This document shows positions 24,968 to 37,800 of a DNA stretch of 64,000 nucleotides, in pieces. This DNA comes from Aphelenchoides besseyi. Lineage: Eukaryota; Nematoda; Chromadorea; Rhabditida; Aphelenchoididae. Where the stretch lies: contig JAMPIQ010000002.1 in assembly GCA_024699855.1 (NCBI GenBank), forward strand, positions 4,216,001 through 4,280,000. Reading direction: 5' to 3'. Each line of letters opens with the position of its first letter. Positions within the stretch are counted from its first letter, which is position 1. Under the pieces are notes generated by a model. It had not been told where the DNA came from and made no database searches. It was given only the letters and a program-made list of their open reading frames with translations. Position numbers and translations under genes: made by a program.

Positions 24968-25314
24968 GATACCAGTGACTTGTTAATTTATTTCCGTTGG
25001 TTTATTTTTTCATTTTGTTTCCGGTGTTTTTCAAAGAAAACGGTGAACGTTCGAAATCTTTTGAACTTTCCCTTCCAAATGCTCCTTAAATCTGTCTATC
25101 ATTAGTCTTGATCTGTCGGGTTTCTAAATTATTATTCCGTAGTTCTTTTCACGATCTCTTATAATTGGACAGAAATATTCAACCGATTTAGTTTGCAATA
25201 AACGTCTATTTATACACGAGGAGGTTCGTTTCTTCGATCAGAACGCTGTTTAAACGGAACCCAACGGTTTTTGGTTTGAATTAGAGTTTGAATTCACGGA
25301 GTGTTGTTTAGGTT

Positions 25315-25710
25315 ATGGATCCGAATGTTGCTCGATTTCCTCTTATTCTTTACAAGCGAATACTTCGACTTCATTACGGACTACCACCGGAAATGCGTTT
25401 GATGGGCGATTCGTACGTTAAATCCGAGTTCAAATTGCACGCTAAAGCGCCACCGGAACAGGCGTTGGTATTCTTGAAAGAATGGACGGTGAGCAATGTT
25501 GATGATCATTGAACTGTTTGCTTCAAGAATTACTGCACTCAGCTATCAAAACAACTCTCCAACCGTGGAATCGCTCGTGGAGCTTCGTTGGGGGCCGATT
25601 TTCGACCCGAGTATTTGGACCGTTTTAGTGACGATCAGATTCGACAGCTTTACGAGTTAAAAGTCGAGAGTGAGAAGTGGAAGAATCGGACAAAAGAAGT
25701 AGACGAATAG
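25315..25710 (+). CDS. Succinate dehydrogenase assembly factor 3 (SDHAF3/ACN9), 118 aa
   Basis: Exons 25315-25488 and 25528-25710. The LYR-family start FPLILYKRILRLHYGLPPEM is followed by LMGDSYVKSEFKLHAKAPPE and FLKEWTNYCTQLSKQ, the ACN9 signature, and by a long charged C-terminal helix. LYK stands where LYR is usual. It works in the mitochondrial matrix, protecting and maturing the iron-sulfur subunit of complex II. AATAAA at about 25746 lies just before the convergent beta-lactamase gene. Full length for the family. Confidence 0.9.
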
Positions 25711-25793
25711 CAAGCATTGAGTTAAAGTTGTTTATTGTCATGGTTGAATAAAGAGTCTAGACAACTAGAAAGAACTACTACTAACAAACAAAA

Positions 25794-27287
25794 TCAATTC
25801 GCCTTTTCTCGTAACGTTTGAGCACAACGAAAAGCAGCATTTCGAAGCCTTCTGTACGACTGATTCAATTCCCCACCTAAAAACAACGTGTTACTTCTAG
25901 TCCGATGTTCAGACTCCAATGTCGAGTCAATTTTTTGAGGTCTTCATCGTTTCCAACAACAGTACTAATCAACGAAGTTGAAATAAACTTATCTCCCGCT
26001 TTCAATCCATTACAAACGTATGAAATTGCAAGGCGGTCATCCGGTGAAAACAGCACTGTAGAGCCACCGAAGCCCGGATGGCCAAGAGTCTATATCAGCT
26101 AATTGGACGACTCAACTTGTACTCCAACTTACCCATTTAGTTTTATCAATTGGATGTTTCTCGTACATAAAACCTAAAAAACTATAGCAAAAGGATTGGA
26201 ACATCGCATACCGTGCCCCTTGGTCAGCGGGGCGCGAACTGCGGCGTCAATTTCATCGACTATCTGCGGCTGTTTAAACATTTCGACAATTTCGGAAGAA
26301 ACTACTTTTCCATCAATCACAAGTGAAAACAGTTTGGCTAATTCTCTTGCTTTTGTGATCCCAAGTGCTGCCACCTGCTCAAGCGCAAATATTTCAGGGT
26401 TATTCAACGTTACCCGGGCCTCAAATTGAATGTTGCACGTGATTGCCATTTGAGCAAACAAACCTCATTGATTTGCATCCAATCGCTCACACATTTGATC
26501 TGTTTAACAAGTGATTGTTTTCCTCGAATACGCATCAAAAGCATAGCAATCATAATTCGTGGATCCGAACGAATTTCTCGCAGGACGTACGAACGTGGAG
26601 TGGCCGACAAACGCGAAACAGTGTGCGCTTCGGTGGACGGTAACCCTAGATGAAAGTCAATGTCGTGTTTTTGGGCAATTTCATCGCGAAAGAACTGAGA
26701 AACTCCGCGATTTTGTTCATCAACATGTCGGACAATTTGATCAACAAGCCATCCGTAGGTCAATGCGTGATAGGCGGTTTTCGTGCCGATTGGAGTCGCG
26801 TTCTCGATGATTTGACCAACTTTCTGCGGATCTCGAACCACATCCAATGGCATTGGAACGCCGAATGTGGTGAGTCCGGAACGATGAGTGAGTACGCAGC
26901 CTACGGTTATATTCTCTTTCCCGTTCTTTCCAAACTCCGGCCAAAACTCAACAATCTTTTGGTCGTAACGTAAACGGCCACGATCAACTAAGAGACCGAT
27001 ACAGAGCGCAGCAATCGACTAAATCTCTATGTTGTTAAGAATCGAAAGGAAAGAGAACTTACTTTTGTAACAGAAAACACGATCGTTCTCGTTTCGTCAG
27101 TCCACGGCACCGAAGCTTTGGCATCCTTGTAGCCGCCTTGTAAATCCACAACCAAACGACCATCGTAGTAAACGGCAAATTCGGCACCTTCACGTTCCCA
27201 CCCATTGGCGAAGTTCTTCCGAAAAACTTTTTCGACCTCAACAAACCCGGGATCACAGGTTCCAAAGATGTGGTCAACGTCTTTCAT
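25794..27287 (-). CDS. Serine beta-lactamase-fold protein, 6 exons, 425 aa
   Basis: Minus exons 27063-27287, 26464-27018, 26212-26419, 26133-26173, 25961-26089 and 25794-25913. The penicillin-binding/beta-lactamase fold is shown by the SxxK motif (VFSVTKS, residues 71-77), [14 protein letters not shown], the tyrosine motif region [14 protein letters not shown] and a third-motif-like [14 protein letters not shown] near the C-terminus. It matches the animal class C beta-lactamase-related family (Caenorhabditis lact genes), probably hydrolases or peptidases rather than antibiotic resistance proteins. There is no signal peptide. The last intron begins GTTGTT and is less certain; without it the protein would end a few residues differently near 25886. 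Confidence 0.85.
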
Positions 27288-27625
27288 TCTAAACAGAAAA
27301 ACAGAGATTACTAAGAAACTCGAACAGAATTACGCAGCTCGCGACCTTTGATCCACAATAATAAAGAGCGGATCAATTAGACCAAAAAAGTCGACGGAAA
27401 TGGTTCCACCATCGACACCCGCCCCGGGGTTTTAAGTCCCGCTGTTCGCAAGACAAGGTGCTCAAATACTTTCGTCAAACGATCAGTAACCTTGCGAGAC
27501 CCAAAAAGTTCACGTGAATTCGAAAAACAACAACCCGCACAAATTGGACCTCACTAACTGATAAGCCATCTGCCGATTTCAGAGTGAATCTGCACTACAA
27601 CTTCGTAGTTCTCGTAGTATGAGGC

Positions 27626-27838
27626 TTAGAAAAAGTTTGACATCACACATGGTTTTCGAAGCTTGAATCGTACATTGAGCAAATTGACAACCTTGAAATC
27701 AAAACCAACCTTCTTGAATGCCATACAATTCGATAAGAAGACTTTTGGATCATCAGCGGATTTGTGATATCCGAATACTTTGAATAGACGGCGCAAAAAT
27801 TCGCCAAAAAGCTTCCGAGGTCTCAGCGTAGACAACAT
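27626..27838 (-). CDS. Possible 70-aa protein, unknown
   Basis: The minus frame starts MLSTLRPRKLFGEFLRRLFK and is basic and aromatic. It lies between the beta-lactamase gene and the divergent CSN1 gene. The frame continues open upstream of the ATG for about 50 codons. No domain or splice partner is seen. The basic amphipathic start could be a mitochondrial presequence, but this may be chance. Confidence 0.25.
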   Translation of the reverse strand: MLSTLRPRKLFGEFLRRLFKVFGYHKSADDPKVFLSNCMAFKKVGFDFKVVNLLNVRFKLRKPCVMSNFF

Positions 27839-28048
27839 CGCACTCGTCTTAAAAGTTGGATCCCGAGTTGATGTATCAAAATATTTACATTTGAAGACCG
27901 CTTTCTCGTTGCAATGAACTTGTCGGCTCGCTGCCAATTTGGGCGCAAGCTGGTGAGATTCCTGCCGTTCGGATATTTTGCTTGATTGCAAACAGCTTTG
28001 TTTTCACGGACAACCATTGGAGAACTCGTTTTCACTTAAGTGCCGACG

Positions 28049-29976
28049 ATGGACGATCTTCCCGGTGACGACGATCAGGCGATGGAAGCCGGCAACTACG
28101 ATTTGGAAGAAGACGCGTTGCAACGCGCCCAGGACGAAATGTTTTCGAACTCGAACGAAATGGACGTCGACGACGAACATCAATCGGACGGTCGGTTTTT
28201 GGTTTCGAATTCTTAGCACAATGAGTTTTTAGATGAACAACCACAAAGTGAACATCACGCATCGATCATTGTCGAGCGTCCGATCATCGACGTCGACTAC
28301 ATTGTTCAGAACTTCAAAGGAATGGCTCTGGTCATTCGGCTCATGCACATTGCCGAAGTTTGTCCGCCGCTCCGTGCCGAAGTGCTTCGAATGTGTTTGA
28401 CGTATTTGATCAAAGTTAGTGACCATTGGAGTTTCATTTAAATTCTTGATTTCAGGAAACTCAAGACACCGTTTCGTACAACAATGTTTACCAGAAAATC
28501 GAGCATTACATGAAGATGGGAATGCTGAATGCGAACGAACATTTTCCACCAGTGAATCACGAGTGGTTGGAGAAGACGTTGCACAAGTCTAACACCCGTC
28601 TCGACGCCTTGAATGCCGATTTTCGTCGTCAAAAAGACGATGGAATAAAGGAATCAATTCGACGCGCATTGGACGATGTTTTCCAACAACATTTGGCCAT
28701 GGGAAATATCAATGATGCTTTAAAATTGTATTCGCGTGGTATTCGTGAATATTGTACCACCCCGATGTACGTTCTCCAGATGCTGCTCCATTGGATTACG
28801 GCGAACATCTACGTTGATCAGTGGAATCGTCTGAGCATTTGGATTCCACAAGCAGAACGTGCGGTCGTTGAAGCGATTGAACGTGAGAACATGGGCTCGA
28901 GCATCATGGGCTCGAGCACGACGTGCAATCGATCGTCCGGTTTGATTGTTCCCAGTCAAAAAACAACTCGAACGTTCCGTGAGATGATTGCACAATCGAA
29001 TGCGAAGATTCAGGCGATTTCCGCGTTGACTGCAATGAAAGCTGGTTCGTTTAAGATGGCAGCCAAAAAATTCATTACAGTAAGTGGTTTATGTTGGCAA
29101 ATTTCGATTTGTGTTCTTTATTGCAGATCGAATTCGACAATTTCATGTTTCCCGAGTTGTTGTCCGTCAATGACATCGCAACTTACGGAGCGTTATGTTC
29201 GTTGGCCACATTCACGCGTGAGGATCTCAAAGAAAAAGTGATCAGTTCGTCGGTTTTCCGCAAGTTCATGGAATCGGAACCCAAATTAATCGAATTGCTC
29301 AACAAGTTCATTCAAAACCGATTCGGAGCTTGTTTGGACATTTTGGCGGAGATCAACGACACGTTGTTGTTGAATGTCTATTTGGCTCCACATGTCAAGA
29401 ACCTTTTCGCACAGATTCGACGTCGTGCAATCATCCAGTACTTCGAACCCTACATGAACGCGGATATCAAAACGATGGCTGCGGAGTTTCGAACGAATGC
29501 TGATGATGTACGTTGATTGTTATGATCCTCTTTTCGAGCCTTGTTTTCAGATGGAAGCTGAACTTGTAGACTTAATTCGCAATCGTATGTTGGATGCTCG
29601 AATCGACTCATTCAACAAGGTTCTTCAAATCAAATCGACAAACCGGCAAGTGGAAATCTATAGAAAGTAAGTTCTTTACACTCCAGATGACAATTAATCC
29701 AATGTGTTAGCTCGACGAAAGCGACTTATCGTCTCGACAATCTTGTTCGTTCGCTGCTCATTCGTTCCACTTTACAACAGAAGGGTTGTATTGTTGGGTC
29801 ACAAGATCGTCGTCGTATACGTGAGAATTACGATGATGCGGGACAACGCGGTATGTGATATTTATTGTTTGTTCCGGGATGGTAATTGGATTTCAGACGG
29901 CAGTCCGAATGCCAGCAATCGCATCTTTGCTCAAATGAAAAATTTGGTTGGAGGCAGTCGTGATACATCGTCGTAA
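28049..29976 (+). CDS. COP9 signalosome subunit 1 (CSN1/GPS1), 7 exons, 554 aa
   Basis: Exons 28049-28190, 28233-28414, 28456-29079, 29127-29507, 29551-29666, 29711-29850 and 29897-29976 join in frame. An acidic N-terminus precedes ERPIIDVDYIVQNFKGMALV, then TPR-like helices (GNINDALKLYSRGIREYCTT) and the RPN7/PCI region (FPELLSVNDIATYGALCSLA, LLNVYLAPHVKNLFAQIRRR, IRNRMLDARIDSFNKVLQIK). The order and motifs are those of CSN1, the signalosome subunit whose N-terminus regulates substrate interaction while the complex removes NEDD8 from cullins. A short Ser/Gly C-terminal tail follows. AATAAA at about 30042. Confidence 0.95.
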
Positions 29977-31593
29977 TCCTGATTAATCTCGTATTTCGTC
30001 AACTGTTCTTGTTTCCAAAACCTTGATGCTTTGTAAACAATCAATAAACTTATTGTTCAGACAATCTGTCCATAACTCTAAGACATTCAATGACCTCACA
30101 AAGTCCTTTATTCGTCAATTTTTCTCTCAAGTTAATTACATGGCTAACGACTCATTATGCGAAGATTACACAATCTCTGATGCCCGACCTACTCACTGCG
30201 TGAGAAGAGGGTTTTATCATTTTGCACAGTAGAGACCCTTCGACAATATTCTTTTACAACTAAACCTTGCAGTCGCTTCTTACATCATTTTCAATTAGAC
30301 TCGAAAAATACAAACAAAAACGACGCTCGAATACAAGACAAATGCCCTCGGCTTCATTTCTGTTCGTTTGCATTCTGAGCACAACCACCGACCCACCGTA
30401 CGCCCATTTAGGTCACGTATCTCTCACAACATACAACAACAAACAGAGAAACCAAAGTGAAGATTCGGGGAATTCGAAAGACTGATGGCCTGTTGAGCGG
30501 ATGTAAACGAACGTGAATATGCGCACCACGAAATGTCATTAAAGCCAACGAACGACGTTCCTTCGCCGTTGCTTTCTTGTGTGAATTTGCCATTCGCTGT
30601 TTTTTCGCTGACATCACGATTCTCAGCAACCGCTTCTGTCTGCGGCATACACACATTTGCGGAAAAAGCGTCGCCTCAGGCAAAATGGAACGACTGTACG
30701 TTGAAAAGTAGTGGGTATTGATTGGAAGAAGCACGGAGTCCGTTCCTTTTGGCCAACGGCAAAAAGGCGAAATGCCGTAGCGCACAATATCACGCACCAA
30801 AGCGTGTGCCGCCCTTTTCAGTCGACGGCCGTCCGCATCTCCGTTGGCCGCTTCACTCGAGCATTGGGACCGCCAACGGACGGTCGGCCCCAACCATTTC
30901 AACCACAACTCACGGACGGCAAGTTTTTTACTTGTTGTTTTTATTCACAAATTTGGGGATTAGGGAAATTGGATCAGTGAAGTTTTTGTGTAACTCGTGA
31001 TCTCGTTATCCAATGACGATTTTCTGACCTTTATGGCCATTGATCAAGAACTTCAAGCTTGTCGATTCGAATACTCATTTGTTCTCTGATGCCCGAAAAT
31101 TGTTACTTTCGTCTCACATTTTCTAATTTAATCACGAACCAAGAAGGCAGGTGTCAGTTTCTGCCGTAAACGTTGGAATCCGAATCGCGTAAAAGCGAAC
31201 ACTTGTAATACGGTAAATGGTGTTCCGTAGACCGAGACGATTAGTATCAATTGTCGTTGGAGAAAGGAAACTGACACAAAAATTGACCGGTTTTGCTGTT
31301 TACGTCGCGCACTCGGTCACGCGCCCTGAGGCCAACTCTCGAGTCTCTTCGCGTTTTAATTGAAGAAAAAACGAATGGAGATTTGGCCGTGGATGTCGAC
31401 TCGGTCTTTTCACGGTCAATTGTTTGAACGTCGACTGAGCTGACAACTCCGTTCGCGTTCATTTTTCTCGTGGGATCTTTCAGTTACCCGGGCGTTTGAT
31501 GCGGGACCCGAAATAACATCAAGAATTGCTTATTAATGAGTTGGAGCTTTAGAAGATGAGAACTTTGTTGAATATTCAAATTTTTTCAGAAGC
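29977..31593. other. Long intergenic region upstream of PC2
   Basis: About 1.6 kb. Overlapping open frames of 60-170 codons on both strands near 30400-31000 have atypical composition, no start context and no splice structure, so I do not call them. The region ends TTTTTTCAG just before the PC2 ATG, which suggests a leader intron or trans-splice acceptor. It probably includes neuronal regulatory sequence for PC2. Confidence 0.4.
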
Positions 31594-34500
31594 ATGCGGG
31601 GATGTTCCCTCATGGGTAACATTTTTTTGTTGTGCCTCTTTGTTTTGTTTGTAAGCCACACATCGGCTGTCGAAGTCTACACCAACCATTTCCTTGTTCA
31701 TACGCACAAGTCGGGTGAGTGGATAATTATGACGACAAAACTAATAATTCATTTGTAGGCATCGAACATGCTCACGAAGTTGCGAAACGACACGGTTTCG
31801 TAAATCGTGGATCGGTAGGTTTACCTGAACCTTGCTCTTTTTTTCATTGAACATACGGGAAATATCTCGAGTGATACTCTGAAGACATTCTATTAACATA
31901 AAAGAGATAATCGCACTTTTTGCTTTAAATTGGCTTCGTGCGTTGACACTCAAAAAGCGAGGGGCTTCGGTTTACGGTAATGGTCGAATTTGTTATTCTT
32001 AGCGTAAAATTGAAAATGGCTTTGACACTTTAAAATACGAACTTCAATTAAAGGTTTTTTGAAAAGCGGAGATGTTTTCGTTCATACGGAAATGATGTTC
32101 AAGTGTCTGAACTGAAACCTGAGCTTCGATTACACTCTTGCATTTGAAAAGATTGACTTCAGAAACCGAACATGCCGCCGGAATACTCAATTGATTTACA
32201 TTTAGGTATTGGGTTCTGAAAACCAATGGCATTTTGTTCAGCCCGCACTTTCGCACGCACGTACCCGCCGTTCCATTGGACACCATTCGAAACTTCAGAA
32301 AGATTCTGACGTAAGCGAAACAACAGAATGCAAATATTATGGAGCTTAGATCTCATATTCTGAACAATTGACTGGTTATCGTCGCAACAAACGCGGCTAC
32401 CGACCATTGGAAGAACGATTAGAAGGACAATTGGATTTCACTGCCGTTCAATCGCCTGGTGATCCGCTTTATCCTTATCAATGGTATCTGGTAAGTTGAC
32501 TCTACAAATCGATGGCTATGGTATCGATTTGCAGAAGAATACTGGTCAATCAGGCGGCAAACCGCGACTCGACTTGAATGTCGAAAAGGCGTGGGTAAGT
32601 GGAGTTGGCAGTTGAATCGAAATCAATAAGCAAATTTAAGGCTATGGGAATCACTGGAAAGAACATCACAACTGCAATTATGGATGATGGAGTCGACTAC
32701 ATGCATCCTGATTTGATGAACAACTTCGTTCGTTTATTCTTCAAACACTACATTTTATAAAGACAATTTTCAGAACGCAGAAGCAAGTTACGACTTCAGT
32801 TCCAATGATCCCTATCCTTATCCACGGTTAGTTTTGTCCATTAATCTGTTCATCAGGTACGAATCTTCAGCTTCACTGATGATTGGTTCAATTCTCACGG
32901 TACTCGTTGTGCTGGTGAGATTGCAGCCGCTCGTGACAACGGAGTTTGCGGTGTTGGTGTTGCGTACGATAGCAAAGTTGCGGGAATTCGAATGCTTGAT
33001 CAACCGTACATGACCGATCTTATTGAAGCCAACAGCATGGGATATGTCAGTAAAGAAGCGTATTGGTTTGAGCACATTTTGATTTAGGAACCGAACAAAA
33101 TTCACATCTACTCGGCTTCATGGGGTCCTACTGATGACGGTTAGTTATTTTTGCAATCAATAAACCAACGAAGAAAACAATTTTACACAGCGATATTTAG
33201 GCAAAACTGTTGATGGACCACGTAACGCAACGATGCGTGCAATCGTAAAGGGTGTCAACGAAGGTCGCAATGGTCTTGGTTCAATCTTCGTTTGGGCGTC
33301 TGGCGACGGTGGCGAAGATGACGACTGTAATTGCGATGGTTACGCTGCATGTGAGTCTAAATCGAGATGAATTAACCAAATGAATGCTGAATTTTAGCTA
33401 TGTGGACGATTTCCATCAACTCGGCAATTAACAACGGTCAAAACGCTCACTACGATGGTAAAAATTAAATTCAATTGTTGTAATTGTGATGACTTTAGAA
33501 AGTTGTTCTTCAACCCTTGCATCAACTTTCTCGAACGGTGGTCGTAATCCTGAAACCGGCGGTAAGAGTAATGGAGAAGTCTATTCACACGGTTTCTTTA
33601 GTTGCAACAACCGATTTGTACGGTCGTTGTACTCGCAGTCATTCCGGTACCTCAGCCGCAGCACCCGAAGCCGCTGGAGTATTCGCTTTGGCTCTTGAAG
33701 CAAATCCGAGCATCACGTGGCGCGATCTTCAACATTTGACCGTTCTTACTTCCACTCGAAATTCGCTTTTCGATGGTCGTTGTCGTGAATTGCCGGAACT
33801 TGGCATTGTCGATAACCACAAACCACATAAAAGCAGCGACAATTGCAGTCATTTCGGTAAGTGGATAGAATAGAATTTATCAAAGAGTTATCATTTAGAA
33901 TGGCAAATGAATGGTGTTGGTCTTGAAGTGAGTTAATGGTTTGCAACTTTTACTTTCAACTGAAAATAAACTTTATTTGTAACTTTTTTATTTACAGTAC
34001 AATCATCTTTTCGGTTTTGGCGTTTTGGATGCTGCAGAAATGGTAAGTTTAGTTTATGCGTACAAATATTCCTCTCGACTTTAGGTCCAACTTGCAATGG
34101 TTTGGAAAACTGCACGTAAATTGTTTACCTTAAAGTCATTGAATCAACTATTCGTTTTTAGCACCACGATACCACTGCGAGGCTGGAACCATTGACACTC
34201 CTCATGAAATCCCGGCCGACGGAAACTTGATGATTGAATTGAACACTGATGCATGTGCCGGTTCAGCAACCGAAATCAACTATTTGGAACATGTGAGTCT
34301 CAATTCAATGATAGATTTACGCATATTACGTTTAGGTGCAAGCAGTTGTCAGCTTGAATTCAACTCGACGAGGCGTAAGCTTCTTAGTAACTACTTGAGT
34401 TTCTATATGTGATTATTTAGGATACAACTTTATATCTTATTTCGCCCAGCGGAACGCGCACGATGATTCTCTCACGACGACCAAAGGACGATGATGGCAA

Positions 34501-34826
34501 AGACGGTTTTACCAAGTGAGTGCTTAAGATACCGGGATACAGAAGTAATTGCTCTTTTAGCTGGCCGTTTATGTCAACTCACACATGGGGAGAAAACCCA
34601 CGCGGAAAATGGCGTTTGATTGCTCGATTCCAAGTTCGTTTTAACTCTCGATCTTTTATACGTATATTCATTGCAGGGTGATGGTGAACATCGCGGAACC
34701 TTGAAACGTTTCACTCTGATGCTTCATGGAACCAAAGAAGCTCCGTACGTTGGAATCGAACCGTTGGAAGGACATATGAATGCAAAATTGCAAGTAGTCC
34801 AAACGGCGCACAAACGCATGGCTTAA
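31594..34826 (+). CDS. Proprotein convertase 2 (PC2-type subtilisin/kexin)
   Basis: About 18 short exons encode a signal peptide ([14 protein letters not shown]) and a propeptide with cleavage sites RTRRS and RNKRGYR. The subtilase domain has Asp in [13 protein letters not shown], His in [15 protein letters not shown] and Ser in [20 protein letters not shown]. The P domain carries the RRGDT motif ([34 protein letters not shown]). The oxyanion-hole position reads FVWASGDGG, with Asp instead of Asn, the hallmark of PC2. It processes neuropeptide precursors in dense-core vesicles (Caenorhabditis egl-3) and needs the chaperone 7B2. Intron 2 (about 31816-32214, 400 bases) is the only long intron. 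Missing relative to mammals is a long C-terminal amphipathic tail. Individual exon ends near 32.8-33.6 kb were checked for phase but not listed. Confidence 0.95.
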
Positions 34827-35823
34827 GGCCATTGATTTCGCCACGTTTTCTCTTTTTTTTCGTCCTTGAACTTCTCTGGTCTCTTCAATTGGTTGGCTTC
34901 TTAAAATCTCTTACTAACAACCGCGCGTTTAGTCATCGAAATGACTACACAAAGCGCTCCAAACCACTCCCGTTCTCGCATTTCGTCTTCGGATTGATCG
35001 AGCTTCTGGGAGGACATTGAAATTATAAAAAGAGGAAGCCAACCCCAGAGATTATCGTTGCGCTTTTGCACATACTCCTCGTCCATTTGATACTACGGCA
35101 TTTACACTTGTATTCAATTTCACAAACAAAATGAAGACGGCACTTCACCTTTTTCTCTCTGATGTCCGTAATGCATTGGCCACCAAAACAACGAGGGAAA
35201 CCTCGAAGACAATCCATCTACTAAGCTTATCGTTCGTTTTTCTCCCTATTCGTTTAACATTTCGTTTTGTAAAACTCCACATGGAATGAACGGTTGTCGT
35301 TGTTCGGAAGCGTATAAAGTTGTAAATAAATATTGGTCCATTTAATCACTGTTGCTCTCTCTTGTTTTTGCTCGGACGGCGTGTCACTCGGTGTTCTCTT
35401 CTCCGCGAATTCTCTTCCATCTCTCTGGGCTCTTCTCTTCGCAAGATCAAACCAACGATCGTATCTTTCGTTTAGCCATCTGTCACCTCTCATACACGGC
35501 ATTCGGATTTCCATCGATCCGACGTGTTTTCTCTCTCTCCCGACTCATTTTCCATCTCGTAAAGATTGTCGGACGAATCACAAATAAATGTTATCATCTG
35601 TTTACGCTGACTACCCTATTAGTTCAACTTCACTACTCTTCTCTCTTCTACAGCGATGTTCAATTTCATTTAGCTGTTCGTATCAGTAAAAGAAACCGTT
35701 TTCGTATGTCGAATCGAAGTTGCAAACAAATTCATAGAAAAGGTTTACTGTCAAAAACTTTTTGAGGTTGAATAAAACGAAAATCTTCGTGAATCAAACA
35801 AAACAAAAGAGAAAACGTTTGAT
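34827..35823. other. PC2 3' region, no gene seen
   Basis: Pyrimidine-rich plus strand with random open frames. AATAAA occurs at about 35771. I cannot support a coding gene here. Confidence 0.4.
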
Positions 35824-35988
35824 ATGGCATTTAGAACATCAAAAACAACGTTGAAAACAGACTTAGAATTACATTTCTTGGATGATTCAGTTAACTTTAT
35901 CTATAAACTGGATTGCTATCTTCTCGAAGTTGATCAGTTGGGTCTGATTTTCAAATTGGCAGATAAAGGTGAGTTGTTCGCCTTTTGA
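35824..35988 (+). CDS. Possible 54-aa protein or first exon, unknown
   Basis: The frame MAFRTSKTTLKTDLELHFLD continues with aromatic and acidic residues to a stop at 35986. A good 5' splice site (GGTGAGTT at 35968) lies near its end, so it may be a first exon of a gene whose remainder I cannot find. It faces the end of the minus-strand RanBD gene. Composition looks coding, but there is no homology. Confidence 0.25.
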   Translation: MAFRTSKTTLKTDLELHFLDDSVNFIYKLDCYLLEVDQLGLIFKLADKGELFAF

Positions 35989-35998
35989 AAGAGATAAA

Positions 35999-37291
35999 CT
36001 AGAGAAATCCTAAATGACAATCTTCATACGAAACTCGTCGTTTAACTTGCCATGCAAGTCCACGCCAACACATTTACGTTTCGCTTTCCTCTCCTGAATT
36101 TGAAGCCATGACCAACGGCGAAGTTGAGAATCGATTCGTCTTCCACGGTAGCTTCTTGATTGAAGGCCAAACAGCGAAGCCGTTTAGTTTGATTGTGTTT
36201 CAAAAGTTTCAAATTGCAAACTCCATAATTGCGAATATCTTGAAATGAATCAAAACGCCCTGAAATTAGTGAATTCAACAGAAAACATTATCAACTTACA
36301 CAGCAAACATTTCGCTTCAAACAACGTCTCTTCGTTCACTTCGTTTTTGAGTTCGACGAACGTCACTCTGCTTAAAAACGCATCCTCGTCCCAATTCGAT
36401 TCGTCCAGCTCCTTCAAGACATTTTCTTTCACATCTGTTTGTTCTTAAAATGTTCTTCAGTACGTTAAGTTGAACTGAAAAATACGTGGATCTTCGCGTC
36501 TGGAGTTATCAAGAATTGGAGTGATTGTTGTCTCCATTTGTGCATCTTCACTGCTCAACTGACAATCGATGGCTGTGAGATCTTCAAGGCTCGATTTGGC
36601 TGTAAATTAAGACATCAAACAACAAGCAAATCGCCATTACTGACCACTCCACCAAACATCAGAATCAGAGTTTGATTGAAGGAACATGCTAAAAGAGCTA
36701 CGAATTTCGGTTCTGTGTGTTTAAACTCACAGTGAAGATGAAGGAGTGCGAGACGATGTAATGCCCGAGTAATCGGAAATGTCGCTTTTGATGTTGTTGA
36801 GATCACAACTAAAAGCGTATAACTAGAAACAAGCAACGAAACTTACGTGTAAGTGCTGGCATCGTCAACTTCGCCAAAAGCGATTGGCAAATCATCGGAT
36901 TTCATTTCACAGTCCGTTTCAGCTTGTTTCGACGAGTTGATACTCTCATCGCTCTCTTCAAGGTAGTCGATCTTGTCTTGACAATCGAATTTGGCTAATA
37001 AGCGTAATGCAATCGCCTTTGCCGATTCTTTTTTGGCAGGAAATGAATGATCGTTTTGACGCGAACGAATGAAATCCGTCAAAGGTCTGATGTCTTGGAA
37101 AAACTGTCGCTGAAATCTGTCAGTATCAAATAGAACAATGAGACGAAACGTACCGTAAATCGTCGATTTTCTTCGCGAATATTTCGCATTTCACTTTCGA
37201 TTCTCGACATTTTGTTCATCAGAACTGAACAAAACTCAAAACCTTTGAGAAACATATCAAATGTCGAATCGTTTTGATTAGCTTCGGACAT
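35999..37291 (-). CDS. Ran-binding-domain protein, RanBP3/NUP50-like
   Basis: The first minus exon (MSEANQNDSTFDMFLKGFEF) joins RQFFQDIRPLTDFIRSRQND through a 5' splice site at ACG/GTACG. Acidic Ser-rich exons follow (TAIDCQLSSEDAQMETTITP). The C-terminal part reads VKENVLKELDESNWDEDAFL, then RNYGVCNLKLLKHNQTKRLR and FAVGHGFKFRRGKRNVNVLAWT. The G-x-x-x-LKLL-x-H/N-x(5)-R core and the later W match the Ran-binding domain fold of RanBP1, RanBP3 and NUP50. Stop near 35999 after a short last exon. Two internal junctions (about 36720 and 36590) are not resolved. It likely acts in Ran-dependent nuclear transport. Confidence 0.5.
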
Positions 37292-37800
37292 TTCGATTCA
37301 TCCAGTCGACTGAAAGCGTTCTGAATGATGCGATTAATAACAAACAACTAAAGAAAGTGTCATGTTTCGCAACGGTCATTACTTATGGGCGCTAAGAATG
37401 TTCAAAACAAGAACGAGCGTGTAAACTGCGGCAGTCGAGTAGACGGTTGTTGCGAAGAAACAAACAAAAAGTTTGGACCAATTGATTTGTCTTAACTTTA
37501 AACGCAGATCCTTAGAAGTGAACTTGTGATCTGAAGTTCAGTTATGTAAATTACAGAGTGTCCCACTAAAGTTCAAACGCTTATATCCCTTTTGTTAGTG
37601 GACCGAATTTGAAGCGGATTTTTCGTTAAATGGACAATTCTTGACAATTTTGTTGCATATCACAGATTTGCGATTTGGTAATCAGAACACTACAGAATTG
37701 CAATCTTCTAGAACGACTGCTTTTTTCCACGACGTACCAATACTGTAGCTTATTCTTCTGTTTTGCTCACTTTTCGTTCAGAATTGCTGCAGCTCTCATC
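37292..37800. other. Spacer with solitary mariner end
   Basis: At 37554 the sequence reads TA-CAGAGTGTCCCACTAAAGTT, which resembles the outer ends of the mariner elements here. No second end or transposase is visible, so this is probably a solitary terminal repeat left by decay. Confidence 0.4.

Noticed and set aside
28049..30000. Idea that CSN1 and the beta-lactamase gene form an operon
   Set aside because: They are on opposite strands with separate upstream regions.
30408..30980. Overlapping open frames of 90-166 codons on both strands upstream of PC2
   Set aside because: Frames on both strands are open at once, there is no start or splice context, and composition is unlike neighbouring proteins. 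Probably GC-biased non-coding sequence.
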